A stretch of DNA of 30,290 nucleotides from an uncultured Eggerthellaceae bacterium. GTDB taxonomy: Bacteria > Actinomycetota > Coriobacteriia > Coriobacteriales > Eggerthellaceae. The notes under the pieces are model-generated. The model worked only from the letters and a program-made list of their open reading frames with translations, did no database searches and was not told the origin of the DNA. Made by a program: the position numbers and the translations under genes. Position 1 is the stretch's first letter; each line of letters starts with the position of its first letter. The stretch spans positions 1 to 30,290 of the forward strand of contig CAKUNS010000023.1 in NCBI GenBank assembly GCA_934668515.1, read 5' to 3'. Positions 7,538 to 15,897 of the stretch are shown piece after piece.

Positions 7538-8674
7538 TTATTTAGAAGCAGAGCTATCCTCGGTAGACCCGTCGTCCTCAGCGGCGGACTCGTCGGAAGA
7601 GGTTTCGGCATCAGAGGAATCGGTCGAATCGGTTGCATACTTGCTCATGTCAACGTTGTACGACAGATCCTTGGGCATGTCGTTGATTTCGATATTCGCG
7701 TTTTCACGCTGCTCGGCAACCCAATTCTGGAAATCGGTCTGACCCTGGCTAGATTTCAGCATCTGCTTGATGGTGCTTTGGAATTCCGCAGGCAAGGAAT
7801 CATAGGTGACGGTTTCCCCGTCTGCAGGCTGGAACACATCGGTGCATTTGATGATGTGGATGCCGTACTGGCTGGTGACCAAACCGCTAACCTGGTCCTT
7901 CGAAAGGGCAGAAAGCGCGGTGGTGTACTCGGAGACGAATGAGCTGAGCTTATCCCAGCCAACGTTACCGCCATCGCTTGCGCTGCCGGTATCGGTGGAG
8001 TACTGCTTCGCAGCATCCTCGAAGGAGATTTCACCGCTGTTGATCTGATCAAGAACCTTTTGAGCAGTCTCGGTGTCAGTGGAGGCGAAAAGGATGTGCG
8101 AGGATTTCTTCGCGCCATTGAAGTAAGACGAATACATGGTCGCGTAAGAGTTCAAGGTGTCAGCGCTCAGGGAATCGTCGGTGACAGCGTCGGCGAACGT
8201 CTGAGTGAGCTTCTGGGTGATTAGCGACTCCTTGATGCGCTCGCGATAAGTTTTCTCGGAGAAACCGGCGTCCTTCAAGGCGCTCTGCCAAGCATCGTCG
8301 CTGGAGTAGTTGGCCTTCATCTGATTGACGTACTGGTCAACTTCGCTGTCCTCGACAGTGACGCCCTTGTCAGCGGCGCCCTGCTCGGCCAAAGCCTGAT
8401 CAATATACGAATCGATCATCTGGCTGCGGACCGATTCGGGGGTCATGCCGCTCTGAGCGAGGAACTTGCCCCAGGAATCCTCATCCTCAAGACCGTAGTT
8501 TGCGCGAACTGCTTCAACTGAAGCGGTCACGTCAGACTCGAGGATCTTGGTATCGTTAACGGTTGCCGCAACTTTATCGCCCGAAGCGGAACCCGAACAT
8601 GCCGTAAGGCCAAGGCAACAAGCAAACGCGAATGCGCCAGCAACAACAGCAGAAGCGATCTTGGAGGATTTCAT
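7538..8674 (-). CDS. PrsA/SurA-like foldase lipoprotein with parvulin domain
   Basis: This lipoprotein of about 378 residues starts at ATG 8674, with AAGGA upstream; the open frame extends 43 codons further without a signal. The N-terminus MKSSKIASAVVAGAFAFACC followed by LGLTAC is a lipoprotein signal with Cys26 as the lipid-bearing residue. A SurA/PrsA N-terminal helical domain follows (VAATVNDTKILESDVTASVE). A parvulin-type peptidyl-prolyl isomerase domain runs from residue ~188 to 280 (SSHILFAS, FEDAAKQYSTD, GGNVGW, QYGIHIIKCTD). The last ~40 residues are Ser/Asp/Glu-rich and disordered. It would help exported proteins fold on the outer face of the membrane. Downstream by 27 bases is the orphan ABC ATPase. 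Confidence 0.9.
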   Translation of the reverse strand: MKSSKIASAVVAGAFAFACCLGLTACSGSASGDKVAATVNDTKILESDVTASVEAVRANYGLEDEDSWGKFLAQSGMTPESVRSQMIDSYIDQALAEQGAADKGVTVEDSEVDQYVNQMKANYSSDDAWQSALKDAGFSEKTYRERIKESLITQKLTQTFADAVTDDSLSADTLNSYATMYSSYFNGAKKSSHILFASTDTETAQKVLDQINSGEISFEDAAKQYSTDTGSASDGGNVGWDKLSSFVSEYTTALSALSKDQVSGLVTSQYGIHIIKCTDVFQPADGETVTYDSLPAEFQSTIKQMLKSSQGQTDFQNWVAEQRENANIEINDMPKDLSYNVDMSKYATDSTDSSDAETSSDESAAEDDGSTEDSSASK

Positions 8675-8984
8675 ACAGGCATGTTCCTTCGTTTGAATGT
8701 TTGAAGTACGTTTCCGAACCGAGTTACGCGGACTTAAACGCAATGCCGCGACTGTTTCGCTGTGGATTTTCGCACACTGGTTGATGCTGGTTTCCCTTTG
8801 CACAATATGGCTACACTCGATTCATAACAAACGAATCGGCAAGTGACACACGGTGGATTCCATGCATGAAACAACATGCAGATCGACGCATTCTTGATGC
8901 GCGAGCCGCCGTTGGGTCGATGCGTCCACCGTACATAAACACCCGCCTGATCGAACAACCGCCTGTCTAATCCGTGTATGAAAA

Positions 8985-9012
8985 AGCCGCGCACCCGTTG
9001 GGCACGCGGCTG
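8985..9012 (-). terminator. Intrinsic terminator after typA
   Basis: On the minus strand, AGCCGCGUGCCC and GGGUGCGCGGCU form a 12-pair stem (two G-U wobbles, which work only on this strand) with a 3-base loop. It is followed by UUUUUC. It lies 49 bases past the typA stop codon. Confidence 0.88.
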
Positions 9013-9060
9013 ATTTTCATCTAATTGGTGATGGATTCTGATGGAACCCAACAACGCCGA

Positions 9061-10872
9061 TTATTTCTTGTTGGCCTTACGACGATCGGTTGCCGACAGC
9101 AAGCGCTTGCGCATACGAATCGACTGAGGAGTGACCTCGACCAACTCGTCGTCCTCGATGTACTCGAGAGCCTCTTCCAGCGTGAAGGTACGCGGCGGGG
9201 TAAGCTGAATGGCCTTGTCTGCGGTCGAGGAGCGCTGGTTGCCCAGGTTCTTGGTCTTCTCGACGTTGACAACCATATCGCCTTCCTTGGCAGACTCGCC
9301 AACGATCATGCCTTCGTAGCACTCGTCGCCAGGACCGACGAACAGGCGGCCGCGTTCCTGAAGCGTATCAAGAGCGTAAGCAACGGCCTTGCCGGTGGAC
9401 ATCGCGATCATGCCGCCGTTCTTGCGACCGGTCATCTCGCCGGAGTACGGACCGTACTCGCGGAAGTGGTGGAACAGGATAGCCTCGCCGTGCGTGGCGT
9501 TCAGGATGCGGGTCTTCAGGCCCATCGTGCCACGAGACGGAATGCTGAACACAAGATGGGTGGTGTTCTCGTCGGACGCCATGTCCTCCATGATGCCGCC
9601 AGCGGTACCCATAACCTCGATGGCCTTGCCCGAGTAATCGTTGGGAACGTCAACGGTGGCTTCCTCGATAGGCTCGAGCTTCTGGCCATTCTCGTCGATC
9701 TTGTAGACAACCTGCGGGCGACCGACCTGGAATTCGAAACCCTCACGGCGCATGGTTTCCATGAGAACGGACAGGTGAAGAACGCCACGGCCTGCTACGC
9801 GAACGCCGGACTTGTCCTCGGTTTCATCGATACGCATGGAGATGTTGCTCTCCTTCTCGCGCATGAGGCGCTCTTTCAGCTGACGAGCACCGACGATGTC
9901 ACCCTCGCGACCAACAAGCGGGCTGGTGGAAGCTTCGAAAACGACGGCCATGGTAGGCTCTTCGACGGCGATGGGTTTCATCTCGACGGGATTCTCGACA
10001 TCGGTGATGACATCTCCGATGTCGGCGTCTTCGATGCCGATGACGGCAACGATGTCGCCGGCGGAAGCCTCGGGAACCTCGACCTTGCCAAGCTTGTCGA
10101 AGGTGTAAACCTTACGAATCTGAGCGGTGTACGGCTCGTCGTCGGGCCTTACGACCAAAACCTGCTGCTTTTCACGAATCGTGCCGCTGTGAAGGCGACC
10201 GACGCCGATACGACCCTCGTAGCTGCTGTGGTCGACAGTGCAAACCTGAAGAGCAATCGGACCCTCGGGATCGACATCGGGAGCAGGGATTTCCTTGAGG
10301 ATGGTATCAAGCAGCGGAACCATGTCCATGTTGCCATCGTTGGCCTCGTAACGGGCATAGCCGTTAACAGCAGAGGCATAGATGACGGGGAAGTCGAGCT
10401 GCTCGTCGGAAGCGCCAAGCTCGACCATCAGATCGAACACTTTGTCGACGGCGCCTTCAGGATCGGCGTTGGGACGGTCGATCTTGTTCACGACGACAAC
10501 GATGCGCAAGCCGCATTCCAAAGCATGGGACAGAACGAAACGCGTCTGAGGCTTGGGGCCCTCGTAAGCGTCGACGATAAGCAGTGCGCCGTCAGCCATG
10601 TTCAGAACGCGCTCGACCTCGCCGCCGAAGTCGGCATGGCCGGGGGTATCGATGACGTTGATCTTCACGCCCTTGTAAGAAATGGCGATGTTCTTGGAAA
10701 GGATGGTGATGCCGCGCTCACGTTCCTGATCGTTCGAGTCCAGAACGCGTTCCTGGACTTCCTGATTCTCACGGAATGCGTGAGAGGCCCACAGAAGACG
10801 GTCAACCAAGGTGGTTTTGCCGTGGTCAACGTGGGCGATGATTGCAACGTTGCGCAAATTCTCTTGCTTCAC
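9061..10872 (-). CDS. typA: Ribosome-associated translational GTPase TypA/BipA
   Basis: This 603-residue GTPase has normal family length. The G motifs are AHVDHGKTT (residues 13-21), the switch RERGITILSKN, DTPGHADFGGEVERVL, NKIDRPNADP and the SAVNG G5 motif. EF-G-like domains and the TypA C-terminal domain follow (AVAYALDTLQERGRLFVGPGDECYEGMIVGE is diagnostic; only part is quoted by position, ~residues 490-520). It binds ribosomes and helps 50S assembly and stress adaptation. The start is GTG (MKQENLRNVAII) with a weak GAAGGGAAG upstream. It sits 41 bases behind the J-domain gene, a likely two-gene transcript, and is followed by a strong terminator. Confidence 0.96.
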   Translation of the reverse strand: MKQENLRNVAIIAHVDHGKTTLVDRLLWASHAFRENQEVQERVLDSNDQERERGITILSKNIAISYKGVKINVIDTPGHADFGGEVERVLNMADGALLIVDAYEGPKPQTRFVLSHALECGLRIVVVVNKIDRPNADPEGAVDKVFDLMVELGASDEQLDFPVIYASAVNGYARYEANDGNMDMVPLLDTILKEIPAPDVDPEGPIALQVCTVDHSSYEGRIGVGRLHSGTIREKQQVLVVRPDDEPYTAQIRKVYTFDKLGKVEVPEASAGDIVAVIGIEDADIGDVITDVENPVEMKPIAVEEPTMAVVFEASTSPLVGREGDIVGARQLKERLMREKESNISMRIDETEDKSGVRVAGRGVLHLSVLMETMRREGFEFQVGRPQVVYKIDENGQKLEPIEEATVDVPNDYSGKAIEVMGTAGGIMEDMASDENTTHLVFSIPSRGTMGLKTRILNATHGEAILFHHFREYGPYSGEMTGRKNGGMIAMSTGKAVAYALDTLQERGRLFVGPGDECYEGMIVGESAKEGDMVVNVEKTKNLGNQRSSTADKAIQLTPPRTFTLEEALEYIEDDELVEVTPQSIRMRKRLLSATDRRKANKK

Positions 10873-10913
10873 TCTTGCTTCTTCCCTTCGATGTTTTGAC
10901 TTAGCCGCGCGCC

Positions 10914-11450
10914 TTAAGCCATCTCGTTCTCGATGGCGGCCTTCTCTTTTTTGATCGAATCGAGATTCTCGTTAATGGTGTTGATGGTCTTTTGCGAGGA
11001 TATCACCTGAACCACGCCCCACACCGCCGCAGCCGATGCGATGGCTGCGATAGCTGGAATTCTCCGCAAAGCAAGGCACAGCGCAGCACCCGCAAGAAAC
11101 ATGATCGCGCCGTTCCTGCGCTCGTCGCTTGCATAATCTCGCTGCTTGATAAGCTGCGTGCGGGCAGCGGCCAAACCGGCAAGCTGGGCCTCGCGAATGG
11201 AATCGTAGGCGTTCGACGAACGGGCGGATTTTGATGAAGCCGTGTCAGATGATGCCGACTTTCCTGTCAGGCAGTCGTAAGCCTCCTGCAAGTTCTTGAA
11301 CTGCTCGGTCGCGCGCTCTTGCAACTTTTTGTTGGACGCGAATCTGTCAGGATGCAATATTTGGGCGGTTTCACGATAGGCAGCTTTGATTTCGGCCGGA
11401 GTTGCATCTTCCCCCAGGCCAAGCATGCGCAGCGCTTCCGATCGCTTCAT
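10914..11450 (-). CDS. J-domain membrane-anchored protein
   Basis: This protein of about 178 residues has an N-terminal J-domain: MKRSEALRMLGLGEDATPAE, the HPD tripeptide at residues 33-35 in LHPDRF, and FKNLQEAYDCL. J-domains stimulate the ATPase of DnaK-type chaperones. A Ser-rich linker and an amphipathic stretch follow. Two hydrophobic helices (around GAIMFLAGAALCLAL and IAAIASAAAVWGVVQVI) and a charged C-terminal helix complete the protein. There is no zinc-finger region, so it is not DnaJ itself. The ATG at 11450 is preceded by CGAGG; a GTG at 11465 would add five residues. It is upstream of typA with a 41-base gap. Its client is unknown. Confidence 0.82.
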   Translation of the reverse strand: MKRSEALRMLGLGEDATPAEIKAAYRETAQILHPDRFASNKKLQERATEQFKNLQEAYDCLTGKSASSDTASSKSARSSNAYDSIREAQLAGLAAARTQLIKQRDYASDERRNGAIMFLAGAALCLALRRIPAIAAIASAAAVWGVVQVISSQKTINTINENLDSIKKEKAAIENEMA

Positions 11451-11660
11451 GATTCCTCGTTTCACCTCGATGATTCCTGAAATCCTATCACGGCTGGGCA
11501 GACGCGATGATCAATCCTTGTTGGATACGCGAAATCATCTGTTGGATTCGTGTTGGAACGGGAGCAAACCGCTGTTGCGCGCCTGTCGGAACCTCCAAAA
11601 TTCAAACCTATTCGGTGTCAAGTGGTAATCCTATGCTTTCCGTTGGAAAGTGCAGATAAA

Positions 11661-11704
11661 TTGGCAAGCGGATTTTCAGCGCGGTACCATTCTGCATTGG
11701 TATC
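11661..11704 (+). promoter_or_regulatory. Promoter candidate with overlapping inverted repeat, for radical-SAM gene
   Basis: TTGGCA (11661-11666) and TACCAT (11685-11690) are 18 bases apart on the plus strand. An inverted repeat, GGTACCA (11683-11689) against TGGTATC (11698-11704), with a single wobble, spans the -10 element and probable start point. This could be an operator. The remaining part of the 11466-11731 gap shows nothing that I can name. Confidence 0.4.
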
Positions 11705-11731
11705 AAAACTCATCACAAGGGGAGAGAACTC

Positions 11732-13069
11732 GTGATCAGTGAACGCATGCTCACCACTATCGTTAAGAATATCGCGAATGGGCATTTGGTAATCAATCCC
11801 ACCAGCGAAACGCATTTGCCAGAACCTAAAGACGGCGAAAAGTACATGCTGTACTTGCACGTTCCGTTCTGTGAGGTTCTTTGTCCTTACTGCAGTTTCA
11901 ACCGATACAAGCTGCGCGAGGACGTTGCCCGACGCTATTTTGAGAACATGCGCAAGGAAATGCTCATGCTGGTCGACCTTGGCTACGACTTCGAAACGCT
12001 GTATTTCGGCGGCGGAACGCCAACCATCCTGCTTGACGAGCTGTGCAAAACCATCGACCTTGCGCGCGACAAGTTCCCGTCAATCAACGAGGTGGCGGTT
12101 GAAACCAACCCCAATCACCTCACCCAGCCGTGGCTTTCCGCGCTGAAGGGCCGAGTGCAGCGCATGTCCGTTGGCGTTCAAAGCTTCGACGACAACTTGC
12201 TTAATCAGATGGATCGATACAACAAATACGGCAGCGGTGCTCAGATCATGGAGCGCATCGGTGAGGCGCTTCCTTACTTCGACTCGCTGAACGTCGACAT
12301 GATCTTCAATTTCCCCTCCCAAACTGAGGAAATCCTCGCACGCGACATCGAGATGATCAAGCAATGCGGTTGCCGCCAAACCACGTTCTCGCCGCTTTAC
12401 GTCTCTTCATGCACAACGAAGAAGATGGCAGAAAAGCTTGGCAAGATGGACTACAACCGCGAGTTCGGCATGTACAAGATGCTCGACGAAGGGCTGACAG
12501 GCGGTCAGAACCCGGCGTTCAAGCGCGAAACCGTTTGGACCTTCAACCGACTTAATGAAAACGGCGTTCAGGACATCGAGCTGCCTGCCGAAGAAGTGCA
12601 GACCTCGTACGACGAGTATCCCAGCATCGGCAGCGGATCCATCTCGCATCTCAACGGCGGCGTGTATGTGAACACGTTCAGCCTTGAGGAGTACAACAAG
12701 ACCATCGAGAGCGGGCGCATGTCCATCATGGGCAAAATGGCGCTTTCGCCTCGCGACCACATGCGTTACTGCTTCCTTTTGGGGTTGTACACTCTTCGCT
12801 TCGACAAGCAGAAGTTCAAAGACCTGTTTGGCAAGAGCATCGAGAGTGCACTTCCCATCGAGATGGCATTCATGCGCGCGAACCACGCCTTTGCCGTCGA
12901 CAATGCGGATTGCTTGATCCCTTCTGAGAAGGGCCGTTATTTGACGTTGGTTATGTACCGTCAATTCCTCAGCGGTATGAACAACTTGCGCGACCAAGCT
13001 CGCAAGGCGCTTGACGGCCCAGAACGCGAGCTGGCGTTTGAAGACGGTGCTCGCATCCAGTTGGATTAA
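11732..13069 (+). CDS. Radical SAM protein of the HemN/HemW/ChuW (coproporphyrinogen oxidase-like) superfamily
   Basis: This 445-residue protein has the 4Fe-4S/SAM-binding motif C-x3-C-x2-C at Cys47, Cys51 and Cys54 (YLHVPFCEVLCPYCSF). The HemN-superfamily motifs LYFGGGTPT, VAVETNPNHL, RMSVGVQSFDD and VDMIFNFPSQT follow. The family includes oxygen-independent coproporphyrinogen III oxidase, the heme chaperone HemW and heme-degrading methyltransferases of the ChuW/HutW type. The CPYCSF variant and divergent C-terminus make the latter group or an unassigned branch more likely than HemN, but I cannot decide between them. The start is GTG with AAGGGGAG upstream. It is the only plus-strand gene in the left 27 kb and is transcribed alone. 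Confidence 0.88.
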   Translation: MISERMLTTIVKNIANGHLVINPTSETHLPEPKDGEKYMLYLHVPFCEVLCPYCSFNRYKLREDVARRYFENMRKEMLMLVDLGYDFETLYFGGGTPTILLDELCKTIDLARDKFPSINEVAVETNPNHLTQPWLSALKGRVQRMSVGVQSFDDNLLNQMDRYNKYGSGAQIMERIGEALPYFDSLNVDMIFNFPSQTEEILARDIEMIKQCGCRQTTFSPLYVSSCTTKKMAEKLGKMDYNREFGMYKMLDEGLTGGQNPAFKRETVWTFNRLNENGVQDIELPAEEVQTSYDEYPSIGSGSISHLNGGVYVNTFSLEEYNKTIESGRMSIMGKMALSPRDHMRYCFLLGLYTLRFDKQKFKDLFGKSIESALPIEMAFMRANHAFAVDNADCLIPSEKGRYLTLVMYRQFLSGMNNLRDQARKALDGPERELAFEDGARIQLD

Positions 13070-13105
13070 CTTCTGCGCTTAGATCGCACCTCAAAGCCAA
13101 CGAAA

Positions 13106-13145
13106 CGGGACCCTTTGCCAAACAGGCAAAGGGTCTCGGATTTTT
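13106..13145 (+). terminator. Terminator after the radical-SAM gene
   Basis: A perfect 10-base stem (ACCCTTTGCC 13110-13119, GGCAAAGGGT 13125-13134) extends to ~14 pairs. It is followed by TTTTT at 13141-13145. Confidence 0.82.
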
Positions 13146-13165
13146 ACTGAATATCTAACTGAGAA

Positions 13166-13834
13166 TTATTTCTTATCTTCCCAAAGTTTCAGGTTATTGT
13201 CGCTAGCGAACTTCTCGACGGTCGTGTCCATACCGGCCTTGTGAGCAGTCTCGTAGTCAGTCGTGAACTCCGCGCCCTCAAGGAAGGCTTTAACCGCCGC
13301 GTCATCAAGCGTCGTCTCATACAGGGTCACTTCAACGTACAAACCGTCGGCAATGTCAGCGTACATAACCACACTAGGCTGCTTGTTCCACGTGAAATCA
13401 AGCGTCTTCCAGGTGTACTTGCCAAGCTTCACGTCCTGACCTGCCGTGTACTTGTCCTTAGCAGCCTTCTTGTCGAACTGTTCCTGAGCAGTACCCTCGT
13501 CGATCTCGACGTCAACAAGCTTGTTGGAGTTCTCGATGTTACGGAACTCAACGATGTTTAGCGGGGACTCCTTACCATTGGGACCCCACATTGCGTAGCC
13601 CTCAGGCATCTCGGCTTTGAACATGTAGAAATCCGTGGCCTTGCTTGCGGTCGAAGCTGCAGAAGAAGCAGCGGAAGAAGCGCTTCCACTTGCTGCAGCG
13701 CTGGCTGCCGCACTGCTGCTTGCTGCGGCGCTGCCGCTTGATGCAGCCTGACCACCGCCACCGCATGCGGTAAGTCCGAAGCAAAGAGCAAATGCCGAGG
13801 CCGCGATCATGATGGTCTTAGTAATAGATTTCAT
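13166..13834 (-). CDS. Small lipoprotein with Ser/Ala-rich linker, function unknown
   Basis: This protein of about 222 residues starts at ATG 13834, with AAAAGGAGTG upstream; seven more codons upstream are possible but lack a ribosome site. The N-terminus MKSITKTIMIAASAFALCFG then LTAC is a lipoprotein signal with Cys24 as lipid anchor, nearly the same style as in the PrsA-like protein. Residues ~29-67 consist almost only of Ser, Ala and Gly, a flexible tether. The C-terminal ~150 residues form a globular domain (FYMFKAEMPEGYAMWGPNG, VEIDEGTAQEQFDKKAA, YTWKTLDFTWNKQPSVVMY) that I do not recognise. It is probably displayed on the outer membrane face. It converges on the radical-SAM gene; a functional link is unproven. 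Confidence 0.82.
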   Translation of the reverse strand: MKSITKTIMIAASAFALCFGLTACGGGGQAASSGSAAASSSAAASAAASGSASSAASSAASTASKATDFYMFKAEMPEGYAMWGPNGKESPLNIVEFRNIENSNKLVDVEIDEGTAQEQFDKKAAKDKYTAGQDVKLGKYTWKTLDFTWNKQPSVVMYADIADGLYVEVTLYETTLDDAAVKAFLEGAEFTTDYETAHKAGMDTTVEKFASDNNLKLWEDKK

Positions 13835-14000
13835 GCGCTCCACTCCTTTTCTCATCGATCAGCGAAAGCTGATGGTTTCGCTAGCTGCTAACGTATTTCG
13901 AATCCTTCCGAAACGAAACCACGCAACGGCTCATTCTTATTGCCGATTCGAACCCTCATGGCTATTTTTTCTTAAAGAAGGGGATCTGATAAATGTTGAA

Positions 14001-14030
14001 GAGAAAAAGAAAAGCCGCCCGAAGGCGGCT
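14001..14030 (-). terminator. Terminator after tRNA-Ala
   Basis: AGCCGCC (14013-14019) and GGCGGCT (14024-14030) form a stem with loop CGAA (UUCG tetraloop on the minus strand). On the minus strand a TTTCTTTTTC tract follows. Confidence 0.88.
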
Positions 14031-14038
14031 ATTACTTT

Positions 14039-14114
14039 TGGTGGAGCTTAAGGGGATCGAACCCTTGACCTCAGGCTTGCAAAGCCCGCGCTCTCCCAGC
14101 TGAGCTAAAGCCCC
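14039..14114 (-). tRNA. tRNA-Ala (anticodon TGC)
   Basis: On the minus strand the 76-base gene has acceptor GGGGCUU paired with AAGCUCC, discriminator A and encoded CCA. The anticodon stem CGGGC/GCCUG holds loop UUUGCAA (anticodon UGC). D-arm GCUCAGCUGGGAGAGC and T-arm AAGGG-UUCGAUC-CCCUU are standard. Confidence 0.96.
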
Positions 14115-14123
14115 ATTTTTTAA

Positions 14124-14167
14124 ATAAACGCTCCACCGGCTAACTCGGCTCACGGTGGAGCGTTTAT
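14124..14167. repeat. 15-base perfect inverted repeat between tRNA-Ile and tRNA-Ala
   Basis: ATAAACGCTCCACCG (14124-14138) and CGGTGGAGCGTTTAT (14153-14167) are perfect reverse complements with a 14-base loop. In the transcript it forms a strong hairpin between the two tRNAs. It could be an RNase processing site or a weak terminator (followed by TTAAAAAAT on the minus strand). Confidence 0.7.
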
Positions 14168-14175
14168 CAGTAAAA

Positions 14176-14252
<77 letters not shown>

Positions 14253-14270
14253 TTGAAAAAGTGCTTCGCT

Positions 14271-14299
14271 ATCATAACCCTAATAAAAAATTCCTGCAA
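14271..14299 (-). promoter_or_regulatory. Promoter of the tRNA-Ile/tRNA-Ala unit
   Basis: On the minus strand, TTGCAG (14294-14299) and TATGAT (14271-14276) are separated by exactly 17 bases. The start point would be near 14264, a dozen bases before the tRNA-Ile 5' end. This is a good sigma-70-type promoter. Confidence 0.75.
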
Positions 14300-14363
14300 G
14301 CACTAATTTCGAATTTTTATCTTTTTCTTTCACATCATGATGAATTGTCTACATAATCCCAGA

Positions 14364-15698
14364 TCAGGAGCGCGTCGCTCGCTCAGGATCAATCGACATC
14401 GTCGCAAAATGATGATGCATGAACTCATCATCGTAATGCTCGTCGAAAAATTCTGCCACAGGCGTATCAATCGGAACGCCCGCCATACGCGAGTACCAAC
14501 ACTCGAACGACATCAGCGTCATGCCGGCATTCACGATCATGAACGTCGCACAGATGGTGGTCACTGCGTAGCGCCAATTCCACGGGATCCTATTGATCAG
14601 CTCAAGAACCTTCGGTACGACGAATTTTATAAAGATGAGACCCAACGCGCCCCAGCAAACCATATGGAACAAATCGGTGCGGCCGTCGATATTGAAGGGC
14701 TCGGTGCTGTAATCCCATGATGAAATACCAAATGCAAACTGGAAAAACCAGCTGACTAAGAATTCGAACGCGCCGCCAATAAGTGCACTGATAAAGAAGA
14801 TGATGAACGGGTCCTTGTCGTAGAACTTGTTCAACGGAATTACCATCAGCACGGCGCCAATGCCGTAAATTGGGCTGAACGGACCCCATAACATGCCGGT
14901 TCGGTTTTCAATGCGATTGTTCAAGAAAGGGCACACAGCAGACTCGAAGATCAAGCCGATGACGCTTGCAATAACGAACAGCCAGAAGAGATTGAAGAAG
15001 TCGAGCTTCAGATAACCTTCGCCTGTTTTATCGCGGCCGAGCATTCCTTCTTCTTGGTCAGCCTTATCCTCAAGCGCTTTCAACTTTCGCTGCAAAATGC
15101 GCTCTTCACGCAGCGTCGGATCAAGAACGGTGTACATTACAATCAAGAATATGAGAACACCGAATGCATAAGCCACGTTCCAGCCAAGGCCTTCGGTCAT
15201 CATCTCGACGACCATCGACGCCACAGCAACCCCGATGAGGGTTTGGGACAGACGAGCTGCGCCGCGGCGCTTATTACGCGCCAAGCGGATGCCAAGAACC
15301 ATGAAGAGAACAGTCTGTACCAGATCCACGAACGCATTGACTGCATACAGGATCAATGCTTGGGTCGACACGGTGATCTCATACATAGCGGCGAAATCTG
15401 TGTCGCGAATCGCCTGGCTAAGAACCAGAATAGAGAAGACATCGACCGGAATCGTAAACAAACCTACGACCACCGCGAGGATTCCGAACACACGCAATGC
15501 CGTAGGAAGCTTCCTTTTTGATACGCGGTTGTCTTCCTCATATAACTCGCCTACGCGAGTTTTCACATCGGCAATCGCCTCAACCTGATCTGAGTGGATA
15601 TCCTCAATTACCGTGCGAACGTCCTCGGCGTTTTTCTGAATTTTCCTAACGCCTGCCGCTGCACTATCTTCGACGATTCTTTTCACATCATTTGCCAT
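14364..15698 (-). CDS. Multi-membrane-span protein of the CmpB family (putative ABC-transporter permease)
   Basis: This 444-residue protein begins with a charged ~60-residue cytoplasmic helical region (VRKIQKNAEDVRTVIEDIHSD). Four or so membrane spans follow (around 66-96, 112-138, 152-165 and 174-192). After a charged loop (200-228) comes a CmpB domain (about 236-405). Its hallmark is the motif GMLWGPFSPIYGIGA at residues 268-282, preceded by LIFESAVCPFLNN and followed by GGAFEFLVSWFFQ. The family is annotated as putative permease, but its role is poorly characterised. The start is ATG with AGGATG upstream. It lies alone between gyrA and the tRNA pair, with no ATPase partner next to it. Confidence 0.82.
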   Translation of the reverse strand: MANDVKRIVEDSAAAGVRKIQKNAEDVRTVIEDIHSDQVEAIADVKTRVGELYEEDNRVSKRKLPTALRVFGILAVVVGLFTIPVDVFSILVLSQAIRDTDFAAMYEITVSTQALILYAVNAFVDLVQTVLFMVLGIRLARNKRRGAARLSQTLIGVAVASMVVEMMTEGLGWNVAYAFGVLIFLIVMYTVLDPTLREERILQRKLKALEDKADQEEGMLGRDKTGEGYLKLDFFNLFWLFVIASVIGLIFESAVCPFLNNRIENRTGMLWGPFSPIYGIGAVLMVIPLNKFYDKDPFIIFFISALIGGAFEFLVSWFFQFAFGISSWDYSTEPFNIDGRTDLFHMVCWGALGLIFIKFVVPKVLELINRIPWNWRYAVTTICATFMIVNAGMTLMSFECWYSRMAGVPIDTPVAEFFDEHYDDEFMHHHFATMSIDPERATRS

Positions 15699-15829
15699 GA
15701 ATACATCCTTCAGCCGTGTCAGTGGAATGATATCCTGCCCGACTCATTAAATGAAATACCGTATGCGAGAAGTTACCGAAATTTGAACACAAGGTCACAC
15801 CGATGGTAATACCCTGCTCAGCAAATGAA

Positions 15830-15861
15830 AACGGGAGCGTTTCACGTGAAACGCTCCCGTT
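15830..15861. terminator. 32-base perfect palindrome: parS site nested in gyrA terminator
   Basis: The 32 bases are a perfect palindrome centred on CACGTG, with the 14-base parS core GTTTCACGTGAAAC at 15839-15852 (14 of 16 positions of the ParB consensus TGTTTCACGTGAAACA). The outer arms AACGGGAGC and GCTCCCGTT lengthen the stem. On the minus strand the palindrome is followed by TTCATTT, so it can also stop the gyrA transcript 37 bases past its stop codon. Dual use is inference. Confidence 0.8.
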
Positions 15862-15897
15862 CATCTGGCGTTATATCAACCTCAGTCGATCAACGAC

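Noticed and set aside
7429..7742. Perfect AAAGGAGGT followed by ATG on the plus strand
   Set aside because: The frame behind it is antisense to the ABC ATPase and to the PrsA-like tail, and its Ser-rich product is the reverse reading of those genes. The ribosome-site match appears accidental.
9025..10899. A 624-codon plus-strand reading frame opposite typA
   Set aside because: It mirrors the typA frame completely; GC-biased third positions in a conserved gene keep the opposite frame open. No protein family is recognisable and typA is certain.
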